The notes: generated by a model from the letters alone, not told the origin. 64,000 bases of DNA from Bugulina stolonifera (GCA_935421135.1 OW285193.1:9170496-9234495); one strand, 5' to 3'. Numbered from the stretch's first letter, positions 1 through 12,203 are shown. Translations and numbers: made by a program.

Positions 1-6
1 ACAGTA

Positions 7-65
7 ATTGTCCTCTCTCTATCTGTTCTTTTCTACTTGAAGGAGGCAGATAGAGAGAGGACAAC
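7..65. repeat. GTTGTCC-family hairpin 1
   Basis: Arms of 19 bases at 7-25 and 47-65 are reverse complements with one mismatch; the loop is about 21 bases. The arm core is TTGTCCTCTCTCTATCTG. It is the best-paired member of a family seen at least nine times in this window. It lies about 1 kb upstream of the first gene. Confidence 0.75.
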
Positions 66-66
66 T

Positions 67-1060
67 TATAATTACTACCAATAGCTTATGAGTGCCCATG
101 ACTGTAAACCTAGTCACTGTTCTTATTGATAGTCATGAGTCACTATTGCCATTTTAGGAATACAGCTTCTATATAATGAATCTAATTAGAATATTGAATT
201 CTAGTATATTCTATATTTGAGGGCTTAATCAAATAAAACCAGTGATAGCAGTTCTTTATTCTTCGAGAACAATTTTAAGAATAGTATCCGAAAGTTTTAA
301 AGTCGCTTTTGTTTTTGTTTTTCTTTGTCATAATATGTATGATTAGTGTGATTTCTGAATAAATATAGTAAATAATATTGTTGGCTTATACATGTATATA
401 GTGTACCCAACATAGCACATTCACCATATAACATGTTCTTACTGGAGCATAATTTAGGTTGTACAAATCATGTACATGGTTGGTGTGAAGAATGGATACT
501 CAAATAATGTATAACAGGATCACATACAGTTACATATAGGCAGTTCATCATTGTTGAAACACCATTAGGAAACATTTATATTTTGTATAATTTACTGTCT
601 ATAATTATATGGTTCCCTGACAAGCTGTACAAAAACAGTATCACATGTATACTTGCAGTTAGACTTGGTTAGGTAGCCAACAGATTGTTGCAGGCAGATA
701 TTGCAGGCAGCTATAAAATGTACTATGTATTATAGATTTTATTTTGTATTATGCAGTGTCATGCATAGCTTGCAGATCTGCTTTGGCAGCAACTGATGCA
801 TACACATGCATTGTTCTTTCTATTGTGTTTGATATTTAATTTGCAGGCAGCAGCCTTTTAGAATGAATAAATAATGCTCAGTCATTCGTTGTCAGCTACA
901 TGCCTACTTGTATAAATAGTAGACAGGTGTTAGTAGTGACCTTAGTCCTTAGCTTACTGGTCTAGACCAACCAGCCAGTGCAGATTAGATAACATAATAT
1001 AGTAGTAGAGAATACCAGACATAAGTAGAGCACAGCGAAGGATATCTCTATTCAATAATA
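67..1060. other. Upstream non-coding region
   Basis: AT-rich stretch with no supported exon on either strand. It presumably contains the promoter and 5' UTR of the glutathionyl-hydroquinone reductase gene that starts at 1061. I saw no clear core promoter element. Confidence 0.5.
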
Positions 1061-3997
1061 ATGTCTACTTTGGTAACTAAAGATGCAGAATATAATAAAG
1101 TTAAGGGTGCGTTTGTGAGAGCAGATTCTGACTTCAGGGATTGGGTAAAAGGTTAGTAATACTTCTTTATTACTATTTTGTACTGATTATGATCTTAAAA
1201 GTATTTCCAACTTTACACAAGTTTAAAATGAGCGGAAGGGGTTCTCATGTTAACCTGCATTCATCAGCAAAGAAATGCCTTCAATTCTGATGTTAGTGAA
1301 GGAAGCAAAGCAATGTGCTGCACTCGGTGTGGTTATGAACTTTGTAGTGTGACACTATATACATTGAATTTGGTAGCTGATGGCAGCACAAAGTTTCCTC
1401 CTGAGGCCAACAGGTACCATCTGTACGTCAGCTATGCCTGTCCATGGGCCAACAGAACGTTGATAGTCCGTAATATGAAGGGTCTACAAGACGTCATAAC
1501 GGTGGATGTTGTTGATTGGCTGCTTGAATTGGGTGTAAAAGGATGGCAGTTTAACCCTCAGGTAGGTCGCGTATTGCCGTAACCGAATTTTTGATTTGAA
1601 TATCATCAACTGTAGAATAAGAAACTAAAACAATTACAATTCCCGTTTTAAATTACTGCTAATGTATATGAACTAGGGATTTCACTTCATGTGTGAATAT
1701 TACATTGTCCTATTACACATTGTTATATGTGATGGGTCTTTCATGTATTATAATGTACATTACCTAGATCTATTGCACTGTAGATTACCTTCTTTATAAT
1801 ACTCATTAATTTCCATTCTAAAGTCCAAAGAGCTGCCACGGTTATTTGTTGTTGAAAGTCTATGGTAACATTCTGCTATTTACATGTACTACCCCACATG
1901 AGGTCATTTAGACGTCAGAGTTCGGTTTGTACTCATAATTATGCCCTCATGTCAAAATATAAACTATTATTTTTGTGTTTGTGTTTATAGAGAGAAGGAT
2001 GTACACCAGACAGTGTGAATGGATACAGCGAACTAAAGGAGGTGTACGGAGGTCCCAGTTAGTAACTAGTAATATAGAATACCGGCAGCATCACATACTG
2101 TCCTTATTTGTTCTATGCTTGTTTATGGCTGGCTGATAGGAAGAGATCTAAACAGAGCATCACCAATTTTATAGTTCATAAAACTAATTTTTTAATGGTA
2201 ACACTATTTTTTGTGCTAGTTCTTCATGAAAGGCTTTCCATCCTCTGAAATAATGACGAATGTTCTAATTTTATTCAAGAAACTGAAGTTTCACCTCCGC
2301 CTGCTGTGTCCCTGTTCATAGTGTTATTCTTTATGATGCTGGAAATCTGTAGAGTACAACAGAAAGATAACAGTCCCAGTTCTGTATGATAAGAAGACTA
2401 AAGTTGTGGTAAACAACGAGTCAAGTGAGATTTTACGGATGCTCAACTCCGAGTTTAACCAGTTCTGTGCTACTCCTGAACAGAGAGACTTAGATCTGTA
2501 TCCTCAACACCTCCGCACTGAGATCGATGCTGTTAATGAGTGGATCTACCCGTACGTACATCCAATATTATTAGGAACACAGGCTAAAATCTGACCCATT
2601 ACTAATGTCACTAAATTATCAAATTCACGGTATGGGCTCCAAGTTAAATGTATGGTTGAATCCAATGGCAGACTGATATCTCTTGTTCAAACAAGAACGC
2701 TTTGCTACATTAGTAGTATAGGCAGTGCAGATCTCCACAGACATTAGCTCCTTGAAAATTATAACTTGTTGCTGTACCTACACCATATTCATATTGTTCA
2801 TCTTTGTTCTGTTTGCAATATTGTTCATCTACGCACATCATGGATATAGCCTGTAAGTCAGTTGAAATTGAACACCCAACTTTCTAATTTAACTTTTTTA
2901 GAATGATTAATAATGGTGTCTACAAATCCGGGTTCGCTAGAACACAGGAAGCTTATGACGTCGCTGTAACCGATTTGTTCAAAGGGTTAGACAAGGTAAA
3001 TAAAATGTTGGAATTTATTTTCTAAACAGAAAATAATACTACATGCACATGTAAGTAAACAGTGCAATTTTATGATTTTGTTAGGTAGAAGATATTCTGC
3101 GTGAGAACAGATACTTGACAGGAAGTACCTTCACAGAAGCAGACATTCGATTATTTGTCACCCTCGTCAGGTTTGACCTTGTCTATGTGCTTCACTTCAA
3201 GTGTAATAGGAAGAGGATTGTAGGTAAGTTTCTCCGGTCAATGTTTGGTAATTCCGTTCCTCAGACAGAGGCTCAAAACAACTTTATGAAATAATTCTGC
3301 AGACTACCAAGTGCCACTCTTTTCTATTTAGCTAAACACATTATCAGGAACTATGAGATCACAGGCTATAAGTTTTAGCTCTTCCTGAGAAGATAACTCC
3401 AAGTGTTGCACAATTTCTAACATGGGTACTTGCGGATAGTTGCATAGTTTGATACGACTATATAAAGTTGTAGTATAGGACCTGCACTTTACCAGCATTT
3501 CTTTTTTAGACTATCCCAACATGTGGGGATATGTGAAGGAAATCTACCAGATGCCTGGAGTGAAGGAAACTGTTAACTTGGAACACATCGTAAAACACTA
3601 TCATGTAAGATAGAACCATACTGACGATTATATTACATTTATATGCACATATACATACATATTGGCATATGCGGAACTATGACCGTACATGATTGTGTGC
3701 ATAGCCAAGTATACACAACCTACATGTATAATGTTATGAACACTACTGTATGCCTACCATTTCTGGTGGCTGTTGATAAAGTATAGTAATTAAACACCTT
3801 TACAAAGTTTTTGTAAAAGAGAGCATAGCTAGCAGCAAATCGATCATGACAAAATTTCTTGATCAACAAAAAATTAGTTTGCTGATATTTATTTTTTGTA
3901 GATGAGCCATAAAATAATCAACCAGTTTGGAATTGTGCCAATAAACCCCATAGTGAACTTCGAAGAGCCACACGGCAGAGGAGAGTCAAGGATGTGA
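1061..3997 (+). CDS. Glutathionyl-hydroquinone reductase (xi-class GST, ECM4/YqjG family)
   Basis: Eight exons: 1061-1151, 1377-1561, 1991-2057, 2353-2551, 2902-2995, 3085-3223, 3510-3604, 3902-3997. They join in phase to 321 residues, the usual family length. The enzyme reduces glutathionyl-hydroquinones with glutathione. The thioredoxin-fold part carries the family motif [15 protein letters not shown] with catalytic Cys52; family members usually have [26 protein letters not shown] follows, then the helical C-terminal domain with [33 protein letters not shown] and a C-terminal NFEEPHGRG. The ATG at 1061 is the first in frame and gives the expected N-terminus (FRDWV before the domain). A variant poly(A) signal ATTAAA lies at 4066-4071. 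Family recognition is strong; the exact substrate is unknown. The family is well known in bacteria, fungi and plants and patchy in animals. Confidence 0.9.
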
Positions 3998-4110
3998 ACA
4001 CCAATAAGCAATCTGCAATGTAACCACGACAAGCTGTTATAAAATTTTCTTAACGTGATAGACCTATTAAAGTTGTGTTCTATGACACATCAGTGCCCTT
4101 TGGGAAGGAG

Positions 4111-4141
4111 GTGGGGTGGGGTGGGGTGGGGTGGGGTGGGG
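4111..4141 (+). repeat. GGTGGGG-type G-quadruplex-prone repeat
   Basis: Six consecutive GGGG runs separated by single T residues on the plus strand, about 115 bases after the reductase stop codon and 40 bases after its likely ATTAAA signal. Runs with one-base loops are the classic strong G-quadruplex pattern. Confidence 0.8.
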
Positions 4142-5166
4142 ATTTGGACGCATATATACAATGTATATTTAATAGAGAGCATTCAGATCAAAGATTTTTG
4201 TGAGAGTCCTTTTACTCCAATCGCTGTTTGTATTATTTCTACTAATGGATGTTAGTTTTAGTCATCACCAGAGAATTTATGGTACCACACTTTCATCTGA
4301 TTGTAATCTTGGAGGAATATCAGTTATTGACTATGGTGCAAGTTCCACAGATTCTATTGCGGACCTGTTGATATGTGATTAGGAAGAGAGGGACCAATCA
4401 AAATTATATAATTTTATATTTATACTACTTGTGCATGATATGATCTAACCTTTCTGTGACAACAAATATAAATCCATTACTTGAACCTGATGTTTTTGTG
4501 ACACACTTTAACATGATTAGCCACAACTCCTTGCCCTGAAATCAGGGTAATGTGTGTCAATTAATGCATATGCTGGATTGCTGGTATAAGTAGAATATAA
4601 CAGTTTACACACACTACTTGTACTATGTATATGAGCATAAGATCTGTAGGACTACACTGCACACACTAGTGTAGTCATGATTTATAGTAATCACATAACT
4701 ACTTTTGTACATTGCATTACTACCAGTCTTCAAATACTCAATGTACACTGTATTTATATTTCGCAATACATGTAATAATGAAATCTTACTCCTTGATGAA
4801 ATATAGATCATGTGCACAACATACATGTATGTGTATTACGCAATATACATGTATGTGCATAATTTTTATGAATGGACAAATTACAAGGCTTTGGTTGTAA
4901 GGTTGAACAAGGAAGGCGCTTATTGAACTCTACCCGAGAGAGAAAATGTTCTTGGTCTACCAGCTATCGACCAGTTGATGGATCAAGATAGAAACAATGT
5001 TTGCATGCAGTGCAACTTTGATCAAAGAGCTGAATTGAAAATGTGTAAGTACTCAAGTAAAATAGTAAATACTCATGTACATGTACATGTACTTGTTTGT
5101 ACATACATGTACTACGACTTGCTGTAACCGTGTAGCTACAACTTGCTGTAACACTTGCGCCATTTT

Positions 5167-5216
5167 AGGAGTTATCCATTCTTGTCAACGATTTGTCCAA
5201 AAAAGGACAACTCCTC
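5167..5216. repeat. GTTGTCC-family hairpin 2
   Basis: Left arm AGGAGTTATCCATTCTTG pairs imperfectly with the right arm GGACAACTCCTC. It lies about 230 bases upstream of the ISCU start codon. Confidence 0.55.
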
Positions 5217-5443
5217 AAACATATCTGTTATGTAAAAGTCAAGGTCAAATATGATCTATCTTAGCCTTTGCTCTAGCAGTCAATTGCATTTGACGAGAGA
5301 TTAATACTAGTACTTTTATGTTTTCCAACATTAATGTATAGTTTTGTACCTCCTCCCATACTAAGAGTGTGGTGAAATATTGTTTTGCTTTACCATTATC
5401 TTCCACAAGAAAATTGTCATATTTTGTTGAAATTCTTGTCAAA

Positions 5444-7389
5444 ATGTTGCGAAACATTGGAATTTCGGTTGCTTCAACATGTCGACGGTTGCCTGCACTT
5501 TCTTCAATAACACAAACAGCTTCATATCATGAAAATGTAGGTGTGCCAGCTTATTTATTTATTCTTCTATAAGTTGTATGTAATAAATAATAATATAATT
5601 ATAATATTATTATAATTATATTATTATAGGTCTACATATTTATATGTGTGGTCAACAAGTTACTTTTAACAAAAATTATATGTAACCTTTCAGAAAATCT
5701 CAATAAATGTAAATGTAAATCTAATAGGGTAATCAAATCTATCAAATCGCTAAGCCCAAGCCTAGGCCCTATTCATCAGTGACATCATAATATTCAATTT
5801 TATGTTTTAGTATCATTTTAATTCTGATCTTTTGCATGTGATGACTGTCATTCTAGTTGCAGGAGTTGATCAAGTCTACACTCAGCTTTTGACTTTCTAA
5901 TTAATGACTAACTAAATAATAATTATTTTATAATTTTACTTAATAATAGCCTAGCCTACATTATGACTATATTATTTTATGAACTAAAGAAAAAGTATTT
6001 TTATTGTCGGTTATTTATTAAATTTGTCGTATTTTGACGACTATCCTGTCATCATCTACAGAGGATAGATGTTGACAGTTGACAGGATAGTTGGCGAAAT
6101 ATCTTAAGCATTAATTGTCTAATTATTGCAGGTAATCGATCATTATGAGAATCCACGAAATGTTGGTTCAATGGATAAAAAAGATACAAACGTTGGCACT
6201 GGGTTAGTGGGTGCTCCAGCTTGTGGAGATGTTATGAGACTGCAGGTAAGTACATTAGTAATATTCTTCAATTAAATTGTTTGCAAAACATTGAATATGA
6301 CCTAATGGAAGGCAGGCTATATCTCGGCGGGAGTAATGCAAATCTGAAGTTTTTAGACCTCAAGATCAGCTACTGTTACTTTTCGGTTCTTTTTTGCCAA
6401 AAAGTAGTTAGTTCAATGTTAGATGGAAGATTATTTATGGCTTGAGCTATGTTTTGGAAAAAACAACATTTAATTTGATTTTATCATTGAGGACAACAAA
6501 GATGCTTAAAGATAAAAATGAAGAAAAGAACTTCATGCTAAATCAGTAAGCTTGGTCTATTAGTATAGCATAGTTTTATATTCTCTAAAGATAAAAGTGG
6601 ATGATGATGGTAAAATAATTGATGCCAAGTTCAAGACTTTCGGCTGTGGATCAGCCATTGCCTCCAGCTCATTGGCTACTGAATGGGTCAAAGGGAAATC
6701 CGTAAGTATATGTTGAGTGCAGTGTATGTGGGTATCATTACATCATAATCATTATGTTCAGCATATTAAGGGTAGCAAAACGCTTGGTAGCTTACAGCAC
6801 TACAATAAGATAAGACTGTGCTTGGAGGTAGTCGGCCTGTGAAATTAAACCATGCATGTTTCTGTTAAGTTATTGCTATGGGTGCCTATTATAATTGTAC
6901 ACTCTATGATTAATTGGTAGTCACCATGCCTACATGTAAGTGCTAGAAATCTCACCTGGCTGCATAACTGGTAATTGTCCCCCCATTTATCTTTAGATGG
7001 ATGACGCTGGAAAAATAAAGAACTCAGAGATTGCCAAGGAGTTATCTCTCCCACCTGTTAAACTGCATTGTTCTAGTAAGTGTGCTGTTTCCCTACCACA
7101 CCTTATTTGCCTTGTTCCACTCAAACTGAAAACTACTTGGACTGGTGGATGCGAGGCTGACTGTGCTGTGATGTTGTTTTTGTGACTGATCTGGCTCGAT
7201 TTAAAACTATCATCACCCAACAAAAAGCGGGGTTTTGTTGGAATCGGCCCAGATTGGAGAGATATGTACTGCATTTATCTTGAATGACTTGTTTATTTGT
7301 TACGTTGTGTTATTTTAGTGTTGGCAGAAGATGCTATTAAAGCTGCCCTGAAGGATGTTGCTAAAAAGAGGGAAACTAAAGCTAAGTAA
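5444..7389 (+). CDS. ISCU: Iron-sulfur cluster assembly scaffold protein ISCU
   Basis: Five exons: 5444-5536, 6132-6245, 6591-6701, 6997-7075, 7319-7389, giving 155 residues. ISCU is the mitochondrial scaffold on which cysteine desulfurase and frataxin build the [2Fe-2S] cluster before the HSCB/HSPA9 chaperones transfer it. The first about 30 residues ([19 protein letters not shown]) are an Arg- and Ser-rich presequence. The three ligand cysteines are present: Cys62 in GAPACGDV, Cys88 in [10 protein letters not shown] and Cys131 in LHCS. The chaperone-binding motif LPPVK is at 124-128. The Met after HCS, linked to frataxin dependence in eukaryotes, is kept and is split by intron 4. The ATG at 5444 was chosen because it opens the targeting sequence; the frame is open further upstream. 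AATAAA lies at 7682-7687. Confidence 0.95.
6030..6101. repeat. Hairpin element in ISCU intron 1
   Basis: Arms at 6030-6051 and 6080-6101 share the core ACTATCCTGTCA and pair over about 20 of 22 bases. The arm sequence differs from the GTTGTCC family. An AT-only palindrome of about 40 bases also lies in this intron near 5587-5630. Confidence 0.6.
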
Positions 7390-8760
7390 GCTCAGCCAAT
7401 CAAAGCTCGGTTTCAAGCACACCTTACCAAAGGAGTTTGGAACTCAGTTCAGACATACACATATATATATATATATAAACTGTCATTTGCAAGACACTGA
7501 AATTTTTGTGCCAATATAAAAAGCTTATGAGAAATCGTGACACTAATACTAGCAATGGTTGGGGCATACTCAAAAAATAGTTTTATTACTACAATTCTCA
7601 AAATTGAGTTATTTATGCAGTATCTCTATCGTCATGTTGAACCCTATTTGCATCAGTGAATCAGTGGCTGTATATGAATATAATAAAGATTGGTTTAAAT
7701 ATATTTAGTGCTGCTTGTGTTTCCTGATGGTACAAGTGATATTCTGTTAACATTTTTGTGCATTTCACAAATGGTTTCGTATGACACATTATCTACAAAA
7801 TTTTATTATGAAAATATAATATTGGGAATCCCAATCTTGTTATAGTATGATTCTGTTAATATTCAGTAAGACATAAAATACATATTTAGTTTTTCCTCAA
7901 CCTGCTCATTAAGACTGCCTATCTCATGAGCAGAGGCTTGTTGAAAATGCATGCTCTGGGGGTGCAATTTATTTGGCCACCCAATTTATTTTCTTTAAGT
8001 AAGGCACAGGTTCATTGTCGGTCTTGAGGAGTATAGGTTCTCCATAGAAATACGTTTTAGACTTGCTGTTAGCAATACACCAATCTGTTAGTGCTAAAAA
8101 AATGTGCTGGAAATACCTAGTACACATGGATGATGTGGTCCCATGCCCTTGACAAATTGTATATTGTAGTGGCTACCCTTTAGCCAGCTCTTGGTGCACC
8201 TCTTAAGGTGTTGCATAATGTTTGTAATGTTTAAACCACTGACAGTCTAGTTTAACCGCAGTACTGTAGTAATAATATTACGGGGATAAAGTGTTATGAT
8301 CTGTATACTGTGTATATATTATGTACGATATATTATACAGTTGATATGAGTGCATCTGATGGTACGTTATTCACCAGCTTTATGTATAATATAATGCGAA
8401 CATTGATGTGCCATGTAATTCTGCCAAACACACAGCGAGTCTACATTATTTGTTTTGTACATAGTTATATTATAGTGTTTTTTGTATACAATGTATGTAC
8501 TACAATATAGGCCTATATAATATGTATAAATTGCAAGTGTATACATGTACATGCACATAGCAACTGACACATACAACAATATACCGTAATATGATTGCTT
8601 ACGCTGTATAATTAATATGCATGCATCGATATACATTAGGCCCTACTTGTATATACACATAGCCTAAGTTCATAGCATGTCTTTTGTGAAACAGCTGCTC
8701 ACTATTACATCTACTACATTGTCAAGACATGAAATCTTCTTGTATTCTATTGGCTTCCAG
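7390..8760. other. ISCU 3' UTR and upstream part of the sushi gene
   Basis: Contains the ISCU poly(A) signal at 7682, then AT-rich sequence. A possible first exon of the next gene lies at 7926-7998: two in-frame ATGs, a GTAAGG donor and the phase needed to join 8761. Its coding character is weak. Confidence 0.4.
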
Positions 8761-11700
8761 ATACTAGCCTGTGTCCCACGAATGTGCTACTGAAGCAGAA
8801 AGGGGTTGCAAGAGTAGCCCCAGCAGACGTTATGCTCTCATTGACAGCAGAAATACTTTGTCAGCGAGGTACTATCAAGTTATCTAAATCGGTTTCCAAG
8901 ATAGCCTATATCTTGTGTACTCCTGTCTGCCCATAAGCTGCTGTTGTGATAAGAAGTTGTCCTTTCTCTATTTTGTTGACTTTCAGAATAAAGAGAAGGC
9001 GACTTCTTAAGTGGTTTCAAATAAAAAAGTTGTCCCTTCTCTATACTGTTTACTTTCAGAGTAAGGAGTGGACAATTTCTTATTGAAGTCGTTAGCTTAC
9101 TGGCCCAAACTGAGTATGTTCATCCTTCATCATTGTTTATAAAGTGTTGGAAAAAGCAAGAAGGGCCGAAAGTCAATAACAGTACTTTCTCTATTATTGT
9201 ACCATCTGTTACTAAGGAAATAATGCGTAAACAGACCTTTCACTGACTGAGAAGTCTACTAAAATGTAGGAAATTTGGCTATAACCAGGTAGTCCACCTG
9301 CATCTTTCGTGCTTTCATTATAGTGCTTCATATATCTGTTGATGAATTAGTAATTCAACAGCCAAGCCAATGACCCTCACCCCATAGTATCCCCACCATG
9401 ATAGCTATGGGCCACCAGTCTTTAGCTGTTTGAATTTGCCCTAAATTTGAGGTCAAGATTTTAAGACTACAACATATCAATCATAGTCATTGACTGCTGC
9501 ACCGTAGTTGCTATGCCAACAACAGAGGCGCTATAATGTAGACTACCAATTACTGTACAACTTTTAATAACTATAATCTCTGAAAGTTTCATTCTGGAGT
9601 TATTATATTTATAAGGCAACTAAAAAATGGTAACATTGAGCAATCGTGACTGGGCTGTTCAACCTATAAATATTGTAATGGTTTCTGTGATTTGGTGCGG
9701 TCGTCCTTGGACGACTATCGACCCAGAAATGAAGTGCCTATGAGTGGTAATAGGACTTCGCATTACATGAAAGATCGAGCGGTCTCAGTAGCCCAATAAC
9801 TACCAGAGACGACCCATCTGGTCCCAAGTCTGACCTTCAGACTCTACGTTGAAAGAGAGTGATCCGACCTAGTAGGCGGTTCGCTAAGCGAATGACCTGA
9901 CAAAAGGAAGTGAAAGTCTCTGTATCAAGTATAGATGTGTCTTTATTGAAAGCCAAGTGAAGACTGAGACAATGAACAGTAAAACAGTGCCCTTTTTATA
10001 GTATAAGGACTTCCGGCCGACGTAAGGTCGGGAAAAGACGACGTGTGGTCGTCCGGAAGTTGCGCAACAAGATGGCCGCCGGAAGCCCGACGGCTGACCC
10101 AAAATAGGTCGGGTTCTACAAAAGTTGCTTATAATGGTCCAATTCATGTACAAAATGAATATCAATGGATTCTGAGAGGTCGGGCCTCTGTACATGGGTA
10201 TAAAAGGCATTAAAAGACTTAGTAATAATCATGTAACTATATACAATAGTACAGGAGTAAAGTACAAGCAGATATATACAATTATGTGCACACAAGAATG
10301 AGTGTCAGATGTAAGATACGATTTGGCGTACCATTACAATATAATACACGTCCAAATCAACCATGTCACACAACTTTAAGTTGAAGTACTTTTCAGGTTA
10401 CAAGGTGTTTGGAGCAGATGGACACTTTCTCTCTCTGTATTCCAAACCACACACGGCTGATGTCTTCTGTAATGTACTGACGGGCACTTGGGCTACATTA
10501 CCATACTGTGTAAAAAGTAAGTTATAAGCAAATATATGTAGATGTACATGTAGATGCATGTTCAAAGTGCAAGTTGAAGTCAAGCTGCTAATCGTCATCA
10601 ACACCTACAGCAGTGATAGTGTGTTTAGAGAAAAGGAAGCTGCTACTACCTCAGTGATCATTCACCTTTCAGCTATATGTTCACTATCCCTATGTTTGAT
10701 TCTATAAACCTTCTTGGGCTACTGGTCGGTCAACAACAGGTTCGAGCCGAGAGAAATACATTGTAGGTTCAGTTTGGTAGAGTAGATTCTATAACTTCAA
10801 ACAAACATTGCTGGGCAACATTGCTTAGGCTACATAGTCCCTCTCAACCAACAAGAATTTTTGTGTTTGCGCAAACCAACTTGAGCTTGATCTACCACAG
10901 GATCGCGAACACACCGACCTAGGCCAAAAGCAAAACCCTTATTGTAATATGATAAACTTGGGTGTGCCAACAGCACTAGTGATAATTTTCTCCTATTAGG
11001 CAAAATTCCAAGTCAATAGCCCTTTCAAAAACACCCTTTGTCTGCGATCCTGCTATTCATTTTCTCACCATTCTTCTGATAAATTTTGAATAGTCTTTAG
11101 AATAGTGTATCTGAACTGTTATGTTTTACGGAGAGGAGTTCCTGATTGGTCTGAAGCGCACCAATAGAAATAGTGCATTGAAACATAACTCCTTGTCTAA
11201 TCTAATGCTGGCTGGAGAGGAACCATCTTTCCTTCCATGAACTTCGAAACAAGTTCTTTAGTGGTCACATGGAAGGACAACTGAAGATTTTTATCAAATA
11301 CATGTATACTGCCAGAACAGCTCAGTACAAAATTCTACCAACTTCTATATTACACCAGATATGTGCATGTACAGTATTATAGGTTGTTAAAATGCCCATA
11401 TGTAGGCTCACATGAATATTATGATAAAATGTACTTAATTTATGTTTGCAGAAACAGAAGATGAAATACGTATTGAGGAATTCCGGAATCTTCTCTGGGT
11501 GTTCATGTCCTCAACTTTCTTTGGTATAATGATTATATGCTTCTTGGCAACGTGCTGCTGTACTATCAAAACTAGAAGGTGAGCTGTATGTTAACTGGTA
11601 CTAATAACAAATGATACAAACATGGTGTCTGTGTGTCTTTAATTTGCGAGGTTTAGCCACTGGGATACGGCTAGAAATGGAACAGATTGGGGGGTACAGT

Positions 11701-12203
11701 AATTCTAATGGTGGCCATGGTGCGGACCTCAACTGTAGAGGATAACGAACTCATTTTAACAATTCAGCTTTATCTTTGTACCTCAATATAGGCTGAATTA
11801 TGGAGGAATGAAAGCTAGCACTGATACTAGACCTGAGACAGATGAAGAGTCAGCAGAACCATTGACGCCACCACAAGAGGTGGAGTATGAGGAGGAATTA
11901 GTGCCAGAGACTAGTGATAGAGATGTTAAGGGGATGGGAAAGAAAAGAGGTGGATCCAGAAAAGGTAATAAAGGCAGTGGAAAGAAAGGTAGTACAACAG
12001 CCAGCAAAGAAAACAAAAAGAGCACAGATGGGGCGCAAGGCAGCGATAGGACAAGAGGTCAGAGATCAAGTTCAGCAAAGAAGAGTGAACCCAGTAATAA
12101 AATTGGAAATAAAAAGAAAAGTTTACCAAAAAAAGAAAGTGAGCCCAGGAAGGACGGTGAATCCAGAAGGAAAAGTCAATCCAGAAAAGAAAGTTTACCT
12201 TGA
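8761..12203 (+). CDS. Single-sushi (CCP) domain type I membrane protein, 5' end uncertain
   Basis: Exons 8761-8868, 10397-10516, 11452-11578 and 11792-12203 join in phase. The first two make one sushi/CCP module with its four cysteines: CPTN, LCQRGYKVFG, VFCNVLTGTW and LPYC. An acidic linker (KTEDEIRIEEFRN) and one membrane segment (about LLWVFMSSTFFGIMIICFLA, followed by TCCC) come next. The predicted cytoplasmic tail of about 130 residues begins acidic, then becomes very rich in Lys, Ser, Arg and Glu with repeated KKES/SRKESLP-like blocks. A signal-peptide exon must lie upstream; 7926-7998 is a weak candidate with the right phase. I recognise no named family: it looks like a lineage-specific surface receptor or adhesion protein. 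The intron at 8869-10396 carries two hairpins and a solo LTR whose end lies 58 bases from the next exon. AATAAA is at 12311-12316. Confidence 0.7.
8950..9009. repeat. GTTGTCC-family hairpin 3
   Basis: Palindromic ends TAAGAAG/CTTCTTA enclose arms GTTGTCCTTTCTC and GAGAAGGCGAC. Copy 4 follows 10 bases later and shares the loop sequence ACTTTCAGA, so both derive from one ancestor in the same orientation. Confidence 0.7.
9020..9084. repeat. GTTGTCC-family hairpin 4
   Basis: Arms AAAGTTGTCCCTTCTC and GGAGTGGACAATTTCTT bounded by AATAA/TTATT. The loop ACTTTCAGA matches copy 3 immediately upstream. In an intron of the sushi-protein gene. Confidence 0.7.
9674..10338 (-). mobile_element. Solo LTR, copy 1 (665 bp)
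   Basis: The element begins TGTAATGG and ends CCATTACA, the TG...CA ends of an LTR, and is flanked by a 4-bp duplication ATAT (9670-9673 and 10339-10342). On the minus strand a TATA box (9993-10000) is followed 46 bases later by AATAAA (9942-9947), the expected U3-R-U5 order. Two near-identical copies occur at 21494 and 30247. No internal retrotransposon region is attached, so it is a recombination remnant. It sits antisense in an intron of the sushi-protein gene. Confidence 0.85.

Larger units (their letters stand above)
3998..5443. other. Intergenic region between GHR and ISCU
   Basis: Holds the 3' UTR of the reductase, a G-rich tandem repeat (4111-4141), ACATGT-rich sequence around 5075-5110 and hairpin 2 (5167-5216). 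Short open frames here show no coding character. Confidence 0.5.

Noticed and set aside
8310..8510. Hydrophobic small protein as a signal exon for the sushi gene
   Set aside because: No donor in the needed phase, and the frame is AT-rich chance sequence.
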